From Candidatus Symbiopectobacterium sp. NZEC151 (GTDB lineage Bacteria > Pseudomonadota > Gammaproteobacteria > Enterobacterales > Enterobacteriaceae), in the NCBI RefSeq assembly GCF_025962655.1, contig NZ_JAGFPE010000011.1:1-64000 (forward strand): a DNA stretch of 64,000 nt. The letters run 5' to 3'. Position 1 is the stretch's first letter; every line of letters begins with the position of its first letter. A program made the translations under genes and the position numbers. Positions 1 to 7,989 of the stretch are shown piece after piece. Under the pieces are notes generated by a model. The model did not search any database. It was not told where the DNA came from and saw only the letters and a program-made list of their open reading frames with translations.

Positions 1-3000
1 GTCACACCGGTTACCGTAACGACCTTGCCGTTCACGTCCGTGAACGTCAGATCGACCGTCTTCTCACTGCTGGTGCCGCTGACCGGCGTCGCGGTGGATT
101 CTGCAGTATTGATATAGCCGTCATCGCCGGCAAAGTGCTCGATATCTACCGCAGGACCGGTGACGTCCAGCGTCGAGTTGGCGGTGTCATGCGCCTGATT
201 GCCCGCCGGGTCAGTGGCGGTAGCTTTGGCTTCCACCTTGCCCTCGGCCAGGCTGCTCAGATCGGCCGTGGTGCTCCACTTGCCGTCCACTACCGATACG
301 TTCTTGACCTCAACCGTCTTGCCGTTGACGTCGGTAAACACCAGATCCACGGTCTTCTCACTGCTGGTGCCGCTCACCGGCGTGGCGGTGGATTCACTGG
401 TATTGATAAAGCCGTCGTCGCCGGCAAAGTGCTCGATATCCACGCTCGGTCCGGTGACATCCAGCGTAGAGTTGGCGGTGTCGTGCGCCTGATTACCCGC
501 CGGGTCCGTCGCCGTGGCTTTGGCTTCCACCTTGCCTTCCGCCAGGCTGCTCAGATCGGCGCTGGTGCTCCACTTGCCGTCCACTACCGAGACGTTTTTC
601 ACTTCAACGGTCTTGCCGTTGACGTCGGTAAACACCAGATCCACGGTCTTCTCACTGCTGGTGCCGCTCACTGGCGTCGCCGTCGACTCGCTGGTATTGA
701 TAAAGCCGTCATCACCGGCAAAGTGCTCGATATCGACGCTCGGTCCGGTGACGTCCAGCGTCGAGTTGGCGGTGTCGTGCGCCTGATTGCCGGCCGGGTC
801 CGTGGCCGTGGCTTTGGCTTCCACCTTGCCTTCCGCCAGGCTGCTCAGATCGGCGCTGGTGCTCCACTTGCCGTCCACTACCGAGACGTTTTTCACTTCA
901 ACGGTTTTGCCATTAACGTCGGTAAACACCAGATCAACGGTCTTCTCGCTGCTGGTGCCGCTGACTGGCGTCGCCGTCGACTCGCTGGTATTGATATAGC
1001 CGTCATCGCCGGCAAAGTGCTCGATATCCACGCTCGGTCCGGTGACATCCAGCGTCGAGTTGGCGGTGTCGTGCGCCTGATTACCCGCCGGGTCCGTCGC
1101 CGTGGCTTTGGCTTCCACCTTGCCTTCCGCCAGACTGCTCAGATCGGCGCTGGTACTCCATTTTCCGTCTACCACGGTCACACCAGTTACCGTGACAACC
1201 TTGCCGTTCACGTCCGTGAACGTCAGGTCAACCGTCTTCTCGCTGCTGGTACCGCTCACCGGCGTCGCCGTCGACTCGCTGGTATTGATATAGCCGTCGT
1301 CGCCGGCAAAGTGCTCGATATCGACCGTTGGACCGGTGACATCCAGGGTGGAATTGGCGGTGTCATGCGCCTGATTACCCGCCGGGTCCGTGGCGGTGGC
1401 TTTGGCTTCCACCTTGCCTTCCGCCAGATCGCTCAGATCGGCGCTGGTGCTCCACTTGCCGTCCACTACCGATACGTTCTTGACCTCAACGGTTTTGCCG
1501 TTGACGTCGGTAAACACCAGATCCACGGTTTTTTCGCTGCTGGTGCCGCTGACTGGCGTGGCGGTGGACTCGCTGGTATTGATATAGCCATCGTCGCCGG
1601 CGAAGTGCTCGATATCGACGCTCGGACCAGTCACATCCAGCGTCGAGTTGGCAGTGTCGTGCGCCTGATTACCGGCCGGATCCGTGGCGGTAGCTTTGGC
1701 GTCGATCTTGCCTTCCGCCAGACTGCTCAGATCGGCCGTGATGTTCCACTTGCCGTCCACTACCGATACGTTCTTGACCTCAACGGTTTTGCCGTTGACG
1801 TCGGTAAACACCAGATCGACGGTTTTTTCGCTGCTGGTGCCGCTGACCGGGGTCGCCGTCGACTCGCTGGTATTGATATAGCCGTCGTCACCGGCAAAGT
1901 GCTCGATATCGACGCTCGGGCCGGTCACGTCCAGCGTCGAGTTGGCGGTGTCGTGCGCCTGATTACCGGCCGGGTCCGTAGCGGTAGCTTTGGCTTCCAC
2001 CTTGCCTTCCGCCAGACTGCTCAGATCCGCCGTGGTGCTCCACTTGCCGTCCACTACCGAGACGTTCTTGACCTCTACCGTCTTGCCATTGACGTCGGTA
2101 AACACCAGATCAACCGTCTTCTCACTGCTGGTGCCGCTGACTGGCGTGGCTTTGGATTCCGCGGTATTGATATAACCGTCGTCGCCGGCAAAGTGCTCGA
2201 TATCGACACTCGGACCGGTGACATCCAGCGTCGAGTTGGCGGTGTCGTGCGCCTGATTGCCCGCCGGGTCAGTGGCGGTGGCTTTGGCTTCCACCTTGCC
2301 CTCGGCCAGGCTGCTCAGATCGGCCGTGGTGCTCCACTTGCCGTCCACTACCGATACGTTCTTGACCTCAACCGTCTTGCCGTTGACGTCGGTAAACACC
2401 AGATCCACGGTCTTCTCACTGCTGGTGCCGCTCACCGGCGTGGCGGTGGATTCACTGGTATTGATAAAGCCGTCATCACCGGCAAAGTGCTCGATATCGA
2501 CGCTCGGGCCGGTGACGTCCAGCGTCGAGTTGGCGGTGTCATGCGCCTGATTGCCCGCCGGGTCAGTGGCGGTGGCTTTGGCCTCCACCTTGCCTTCCGC
2601 CAGGCTGCTCAGATCGGCGCTGGTGCTCCACTTGCCGTCCACCACGCTGACATTCTTGACCTCTACCGTCTTGCCATTAACGTCGGTAAACACCAGATCA
2701 ACCGTCTTCTCGCTGCTGGTGCCGCTGACCGGCGTCGCCGTCGACTCGCTGGTATTGATAAAGCCGTCGTCACCGGCAAAATGCTCGATATCCACGCTCG
2801 GACCAGTGACATCCAGCGTCGAGTTGGCGGTGTCGTGCGCCTGATTACCCGCCGGGTCCGTAGCGGTGGCTTTGGCTTCCACCTTGCCTTCCGCCAGACT
2901 GCTCAGATCGGCCGTGGTGCTCCACTTGCCGTCCACTACCGAGACGTTCTTGACCTCAACGGTTTTGCCGTTAACGTCGGTAAACACCAGATCGACCGTC

Positions 3001-4870
3001 TTCTCGCTGCTGGTACCACTCACCGGGGTCGCCGTCGACTCGCTGGTATTGATATAGCCATCATCGCCGGCAAAGTGCTCGATATCGACGGTTGGACCAG
3101 TCACATCCAGGGTGGAATTGGCGGTGTCATGCGCCTGATTGCCCGCCGGGTCAGTGGCGGTAGCCCTGGCTTCCACCTTGCCTTCCGCCAGACTGCTCAG
3201 ATCGGCCGTGGTGCTCCATTTTCCGTCTACCACGGTCACACCAGTTACCGTGACAACCTTGCCGTTGACGTCCGTGAACGTCAGGTCAACCGTCTTCTCG
3301 CTGCTGGTCCCACTGACCGGCGTCGCCGTCGACTCGCTGGTATTGATAAAGCCGTCATCGCCGGCAAAGTGCTCGATATCCACGCTCGGTCCGGTGACGT
3401 CCAGGGTGGAGTTGGCGGTATCGTGCGCCTGATTGCCGGCCGGGTCAGTGGCGGTGGCTTTGGCCTCCACCTTGCCTTCCGCCAGGCTGCTCAGATCGGC
3501 CGTGGTGCTCCACTTGCCGTCCACCACGCTGACATTTTTCACTTCCACGGTCTTGCCGTTGACGTCGGTAAACACCAGATCCACGGTTTTCTCGCTGCTG
3601 GTGCCGCTGACTGGCGTCGCCGTCGACTCGCTGGTATTGATATAGCCATCATCGCCGGCAAAGTGCTCGATATCGACCGTCGGACCAGTCACATCCAGCG
3701 TCGAGTTGGCGGTATCGTGCGCCTGATTGCCGGCCGGGTCCGTCGCCGTGGCTTTGGCTTCCACCTTGCCCTCGGCCAGGCTGCTCAGATCCGCCGTGGT
3801 GCTCCACTTGCCGTCCACTACCGATACGTTCTTGACCTCAACGGTTTTGCCATTAACGTCGGTAAACACCAGATCCACGGTTTTTTCGCTGCTGGTCCCA
3901 CTGACCGGCGTGGCGGTGGACTCGCTGGTATTGATAAAGCCATCATCGCCGGCAAAGTGCTCGATATCGACCGTTGGACCAGTCACATCCAGCGTCGAGT
4001 TGGCGGTATCGTGCGCCTGATTGCCCGCCGGGTCAGTCGCCGTGGCTTTGGCTTCCACCTTGCCTTCCGCCAGGCTGCTCAGATCCGCCGTGGTGCTCCA
4101 CTTGCCGTCCACCACGCTGACATTTTTCACTTCAACGGTCTTGCCGTTGACGTCGGTAAACACCAGATCAACCGTCTTCTCACTGCTGGTGCCGCTGACC
4201 GGGGTGGCGGTGGATTCCGCAGTATTGATATAGCCGTCGTCACCGGCAAAGTGCTCGATATCGACGCTCGGGCCAGTCACGTCCAGCGTCGAGTTGGCGG
4301 TGTCGTGCGCCTGATTGCCGGCCGGGTCCGTGGCGGTGGCTTTGGCTTCCACCTTGCCTTCCGCCAGGCTGCTCAGATCCGCCGTGGTGCTCCACTTGCC
4401 GTCCACTACCGAGACGTTCTTGACCTCTACCGTCTTGCCATTGACGTCGGTAAACACCAGATCCACGGTTTTTTCGCTGCTGGTGCCGCTCACCGGCGTC
4501 GCCGTCGACTCGCTGGTATTGATAAATCCGTCATCGCCGGCAAAGTGCTCGATATCGACGCTCGGGCCAGTCACATCCAGCGTCGAGTTGGCGGTGTCGT
4601 GCGCCTGATTACCGGCGGGATCGGTGGCGGTGGCTTTGGCGTCGATCTTGCCTTCCGCCAGACCGCTCAGATCAACAGAGGTGCTCCACTGGCCGTTCAC
4701 CACCGGCACGCCAACGATCGTGACTACCTTGCCGTTAACGTCCGTGAACGTCAGGTCTACGGAAGACTCACTGCTGGTCCCGCTGATAACGGTCGCTGTC
4801 GACTCAGCGCTATTAATAAAGCCGTCGTCACCCGCGAAGTGGGTAATCGCAACGTCTGGGGCAGAGGTAT
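1..4870 (-). repeat. 16 tandem 294-bp (98-aa) adhesin repeats plus one diverged copy
   Basis: The marker GCTCGATATC recurs at 137, 431, 725 and so on to 4547, exactly 294 bp apart with no indel over 15 intervals. A 17th, diverged copy has its equivalent point near 4841. Each unit encodes one Ig-like module containing HFAGDDG(F/Y)IN, SGTSSEKTVDLVFTDVNGK, VVDGKWST and LAEGKVEAKATATDPAGNQ. The window opens inside a copy, so the true number is higher. Copies differ mostly at synonymous sites and at a few switch positions: GFIN/GYIN, NTSES/NTAES and two versions of the strand after NGK. Confidence 0.95.
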
Positions 4871-5987
4871 CGACCCCGTAAGGGCGTGTAGCATTGGCAG
4901 TAGTCTGGTTACCCGCCTCATCGGAAGTGGTCACAGAGGCATTAACAGCGCTGTTACTTGCCAGCACGCTACCCGGCACGCCGCTCACGCTCCACGTTTT
5001 TCCATCCGCATTCACCGTGGTGGTATAACGTTCATTACCAATCGTCAGCGTGACGGTATCACCCGCCTTCACGTCACCCGAGACCGTTCCACCAATGGTT
5101 TGACTTTGTCCGGCCTCTTCTGCGTTAACAACATCGTCATTGGCAATGAGATCGATCGCAATGCCTGCATCAGGGGGCAACGTATCTACGGTTACCGAAT
5201 CCTGCCCGCCCGTACCAGGAATGCCGTTTTCATCGCTATATGAACCATCAGGCACGGTGACAGTGACCGTCCCTTCAAAATTGGGATTTGGGGTGAGCGT
5301 ACCCGTCCAGCGGGTAGGGTCGGTGGGATCCTGAACCAGATTGGTGAGCGTACCGTTGCTCACGCTCACATCACTGGCATCAAAACCGACTGGCGGCTTG
5401 GTAAAGGTGAAGGTCACCGAGCCATCAGGATTGATAACAATGGTCAACGCAGGAGGCGTAGTATCCGGTGTCGTTTCGCTGCTGGCTGCGGCGGCGCGAT
5501 TGGCAACATCAGCGCCTGTCAGATCGTCGGTAGACGTCGCGGCAAATGCCAGCCCTTGGGTATCATAACCCGCAGTAGCCTCAACCACCTGCCCTGTCAA
5601 GCCAAAGACCATGTCGGCAGCATTGACGTGACTGCCACCACCGTCGCCCGCTTCGCCAACGTCAGTATTACCCGCGGCTGGCGCTTCCAGCACTTGAGTC
5701 GGGTCAGCGCCTTGTGCGATGGCATCCTGTAATGCCGCCACATCCTGAGCGTCTTGTGCGGTAGCTTGCGGCACTACGCTGGTAGTGTCACTCCACTGGC
5801 TGTTTCTCCCAACATCCAGGGTTTTTCCGTCCGGCAACGTGATAGACACCGAGCCGTCACCGCCCGTGACGATTTCTTCGCCACGATAAATTTTGTCACC
5901 TGCCGTTAATAACCGCTGTGTGCCATCAAGAGAAATGACGAAGACTTGCCCGATAACGAATTTAATGATACCGATTACGCTATTCAC
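1..5987 (-). CDS. Giant LapA/Bap-type repeat adhesin with N-terminal retention module (3' part outside window)
   Basis: Predicted cell-surface biofilm adhesin exported by the adjacent type I system. The minus strand is open from a GTG at the right end through the left edge, so at least 1,995 residues are in view and the C-terminus, with the expected RTX and secretion signal, is missing. AAGGAG lies 8 bases upstream of the GTG. Residues 1-65 (VNSVIGIIKF, then GDKIYRGEEI and LPDGKTLDVG) resemble the LapA retention module. A PAAG di-alanine motif at residues 103-106 matches LapG-protease sites in position and sequence. Residues about 155-370 hold non-repetitive Ig-like segments, followed by 98-residue repeats ending in TDPAGNQAHDTANSTLDVTG. 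The adhesin is divergent from its secretion genes. I recall an equivalent locus (multi-repeat adhesin, SGDEF cyclase, EAL protein) in Pectobacterium atrosepticum. Family assignment is confident; ligand unknown. Confidence 0.88.
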   Translation of the reverse strand, partial: MNSVIGIIKFVIGQVFVISLDGTQRLLTAGDKIYRGEEIVTGGDGSVSITLPDGKTLDVGRNSQWSDTTSVVPQATAQDAQDVAALQDAIAQGADPTQVLEAPAAGNTDVGEAGDGGGSHVNAADMVFGLTGQVVEATAGYDTQGLAFAATSTDDLTGADVANRAAAASSETTPDTTPPALTIVINPDGSVTFTFTKPPVGFDASDVSVSNGTLTNLVQDPTDPTRWTGTLTPNPNFEGTVTVTVPDGSYSDENGIPGTGGQDSVTVDTLPPDAGIAIDLIANDDVVNAEEAGQSQTIGGTVSGDVKAGDTVTLTIGNERYTTTVNADGKTWSVSGVPGSVLASNSAVNASVTTSDEAGNQTTANATRPYGVDTSAPDVAITHFAGDDGFINSAESTATVISGTSSESSVDLTFTDVNGKVVTIVGVPVVNGQWSTSVDLSGLAEGKIDAKATATDPAGNQAHDTANSTLDVTGPSVDIEHFAGDDGFINTSESTATPVSGTSSEKTVDLVFTDVNGKTVEVKNVSVVDGKWSTTADLSSLAEGKVEAKATATDPAGNQAHDTANSTLDVTGPSVDIEHFAGDDGYINTAESTATPVSGTSSEKTVDLVFTDVNGKTVEVKNVSVVDGKWSTTADLSSLAEGKVEAKATATDPAGNQAHDTANSTLDVTGPTVDIEHFAGDDGFINTSESTATPVSGTSSEKTVDLVFTDVNGKTVEVKNVSVVDGKWSTTADLSSLAEGKVEAKATATDPAGNQAHDTANSTLDVTGPTVDIEHFAGDDGYINTSESTATPVSGTSSEKTVDLVFTDVNGKTVEVKNVSVVDGKWSTTADLSSLAEGKVEAKATATDPAGNQAHDTANSTLDVTGPSVDIEHFAGDDGFINTSESTATPVSGTSSEKTVDLTFTDVNGKVVTVTGVTVVDGKWSTTADLSSLAEGKVEARATATDPAGNQAHDTANSTLDVTGPTVDIEHFAGDDGYINTSESTATPVSGTSSEKTVDLVFTDVNGKTVEVKNVSVVDGKWSTTADLSSLAEGKVEAKATATDPAGNQAHDTANSTLDVTGPSVDIEHFAGDDGFINTSESTATPVSGTSSEKTVDLVFTDVNGKTVEVKNVSVVDGKWSTSADLSSLAEGKVEAKATATDPAGNQAHDTANSTLDVTGPSVDIEHFAGDDGFINTSESTATPVSGTSSEKTVDLVFTDVNGKTVEVKNVSVVDGKWSTTADLSSLAEGKVEAKATATDPAGNQAHDTANSTLDVTGPSVDIEHFAGDDGYINTAESKATPVSGTSSEKTVDLVFTDVNGKTVEVKNVSVVDGKWSTTADLSSLAEGKVEAKATATDPAGNQAHDTANSTLDVTGPSVDIEHFAGDDGYINTSESTATPVSGTSSEKTVDLVFTDVNGKTVEVKNVSVVDGKWNITADLSSLAEGKIDAKATATDPAGNQAHDTANSTLDVTGPSVDIEHFAGDDGYINTSESTATPVSGTSSEKTVDLVFTDVNGKTVEVKNVSVVDGKWSTSADLSDLAEGKVEAKATATDPAGNQAHDTANSTLDVTGPTVDIEHFAGDDGYINTSESTATPVSGTSSEKTVDLTFTDVNGKVVTVTGVTVVDGKWSTSADLSSLAEGKVEAKATATDPAGNQAHDTANSTLDVTGPSVDIEHFAGDDGYINTSESTATPVSGTSSEKTVDLVFTDVNGKTVEVKNVSVVDGKWSTSADLSSLAEGKVEAKATATDPAGNQAHDTANSTLDVTGPSVDIEHFAGDDGFINTSESTATPVSGTSSEKTVDLVFTDVNGKTVEVKNVSVVDGKWSTSADLSSLAEGKVEAKATATDPAGNQAHDTANSTLDVTGPSVDIEHFAGDDGFINTSESTATPVSGTSSEKTVDLVFTDVNGKTVEVKNVSVVDGKWSTTADLSSLAEGKVEAKATATDPAGNQAHDTANSTLDVTGPAVDIEHFAGDDGYINTAESTATPVSGTSSEKTVDLTFTDVNGKVVTVTGV

Positions 5988-6514
5988 TACGGCTTCTCCT
6001 TGATATCTATAATTATTTTTATACAGATATTGAGTTGTTGTAAGGGGATATCAACATCATCCTGATGGGTAAATCTGCGATTTGCTCTCCTGGCCTTGAA
6101 ACTGTGCAGTCATCAATCAACGCGCGTTGACCGTACACTTGCTTAAGCAAAAAAACGGCGCTCCAGAAATGTTAACCACTTAGCGTACTAATGAGTTAAC
6201 CATGATGGAGAAAACCGGTTTGCCGGAGCAAAAAATGACGGTATAAGCGTCAATCACTTGACTCGCTCAGCATAATCATAAAAAATTCGGAATATTCTTG
6301 CTACAAACTTTAATACAAAAGAGCATCAAATATTTCTCAGACCTTGAATCAGAATGAGATAACAATACAATCAACTGATCATAAAGGAGTTTCAAAACTC
6401 TCGCGGTGTGCTATTGAGAAAAAAAGGCGTGAGGGTAAATTAAGAATAATCACAAAAAAAACCAAGCATTCAAATTAATCACAGCGTTTACATGCCATAA
6501 AGGAAAACAGCATT
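5988..6514. promoter_or_regulatory. Divergent intergenic control region between adhesin and secretion genes
   Basis: This 527-bp AT-rich stretch has no credible gene and must hold the start sites for both the adhesin and the outer membrane secretion gene. Visible structure includes two GTTAACCA copies 24 bp apart (6171 and 6195), a perfect palindrome GAGTTTCAAAACTC (6387-6400), and a TAAAGTTT element on the minus strand (6305-6312) with only a poor sigma28 -10 partner. I could not assign a convincing sigma70 promoter. Confidence 0.5.
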
Positions 6515-7864
6515 ATGCTACCTGTATTTCGATACGCTTTTTTACCTTTAGGGATTATGGTCGCACAGCCCTCCAGCGCCGCGACTTTACAGGATGTAAT
6601 CAAACAAACTCTTGCCACGCATCCCGAAGTCAGTGCGTCGGTGAACAGTCGGCTCTCCGCCGATCATGATTTACGCTCCGCCAAGGGCGGATACTTGCCG
6701 TCAATCAATATGAACGCAGGGACCGGTCGTGAGCAAACGGATACCGTTTCTACGCGCGCCAGCGGCGGCAAAACAGAACTGCAACGCCGTGAATCCAGTA
6801 TCACTTTACAACAAACGCTGTTTGACGGGTTTGCTACGTCGAGTGAAGTCGGTCGGCAGCGCGCTACCGTTAATTCTCGCGCCTATAAAGTACTGAACAC
6901 GTCTGAGAACGTGGCCTTGAATACGGTCCAGGTTTACCTTGATGTGCTGCAACGGGCAGAATTTGTCAAACTGGCACAAAACAATCTCGCTAATCACGAG
7001 CGTATCTACGATCAGATCCGGCTGCGCAGCCAGCAAGGCGTTGCGCGTCTGGCAGATCTCGAGCAGGCAGAAGCGCGTTTGGCACAGGCCAGGAACAATC
7101 TGCTTACCGAGCAGACCAATCTGGATGACGCAAAGACCAACTACTTTAGCGTTACAGGTATCGAGCCCGATAACCTGATACTGCCAGATACCGCATTGTT
7201 AACCATTCCCGCCTCGCTGGCAGAGGCCCGGCGCGTCATGCTGACCAACAGCCCGATCCTCAAATCCGCCGAATCTGACATCACAGCGACACAACAACAA
7301 TATGAGGCTGCAAAGTCCTCCTATTATCCTCGTGTCAACGTCGAGCTCGACCGCAATATGAATAACAACGTGGACGGCGTACGCGGACAAAGCAACGAGT
7401 GGCAGGCGATGGTCAGAATGCGTTACAACCTCTATCAGGGAGGAAGCAATAAGGCCAACGCGGATGCAAAAGCGTATCAAATCAAAGAGGCACAGGATAT
7501 TCGCAACAACACGCTGCGTCAGTTGAACGAAGAACTGCGTCTTGCCTGGACGGCGCTGAATAACGCCCGCCAGCAAATCCCCATCGCAGCCGAGTATGCC
7601 GATCGCAGCACGAAAGTTCGCACCGCCTACCAAAAGCAATTCAGCATTGGCGAACGTACGCTGCTGGATTTGCTGGACAGTGAAAATGAACTTCTCACCG
7701 CACAGCGTCGTCTGGTAGAGATTCAATTCATTGAGAGGTTTACCGAGTATCGTATCAAGGCCAGAATGGGAGACCTGCTGCGCAATCTCTCAATCCAGAG
7801 CCCAACAGCGGGACAAAGTTTGGATAACGTCACGGCAGATGTGGATTTGCCTTCGTTAAACTAG
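6515..7864 (+). CDS. TolC-family outer membrane channel of type I secretion (LapE/AggA-like)
   Basis: Predicted trimeric outer membrane efflux tunnel that completes the type I machine for the neighbouring adhesin. The 449-residue length is normal for the family. A signal peptide spans about residues 1-24, ending after SSAA. Two internally related halves follow with long heptad-rich helices (ANHERIYDQIRLRSQQG; LEQAEARLAQARNNL) typical of TolC-like barrels. GERTLLDLLDSENELL near the C-terminus is a common motif of this class. An AAGGAA Shine-Dalgarno sits upstream of the ATG. Next gene in the same direction is the ABC exporter, after 125 bp. A general multidrug TolC role is less likely given the context. 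Confidence 0.9.
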   Translation: MLPVFRYAFLPLGIMVAQPSSAATLQDVIKQTLATHPEVSASVNSRLSADHDLRSAKGGYLPSINMNAGTGREQTDTVSTRASGGKTELQRRESSITLQQTLFDGFATSSEVGRQRATVNSRAYKVLNTSENVALNTVQVYLDVLQRAEFVKLAQNNLANHERIYDQIRLRSQQGVARLADLEQAEARLAQARNNLLTEQTNLDDAKTNYFSVTGIEPDNLILPDTALLTIPASLAEARRVMLTNSPILKSAESDITATQQQYEAAKSSYYPRVNVELDRNMNNNVDGVRGQSNEWQAMVRMRYNLYQGGSNKANADAKAYQIKEAQDIRNNTLRQLNEELRLAWTALNNARQQIPIAAEYADRSTKVRTAYQKQFSIGERTLLDLLDSENELLTAQRRLVEIQFIERFTEYRIKARMGDLLRNLSIQSPTAGQSLDNVTADVDLPSLN

Positions 7865-7989
7865 CATCTGCGTCGGAAACGACAGTGGGTTGCACGAGGC
7901 CGTGGCTCGTTTGTCTGCCGTGTTTTATCGCACCTATCAAGCGTGTGGTAAGCACGGCAGACTGTGTTATGTAAGGGAAGATCAGTGAG

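Noticed and set aside
1-4870. CRISPR array
   Set aside because: The repeats are long, contiguous, coding and without spacers.
135-5243. 1,702-residue plus-strand protein with repeats (HYRDVFHFNGLAVDVGKHQI type)
   Set aside because: It is the antisense of the adhesin. The minus-strand frame has the retention module, Ig-like repeats, Shine-Dalgarno and continuity to the window edge; the plus-strand frame has no family signature.
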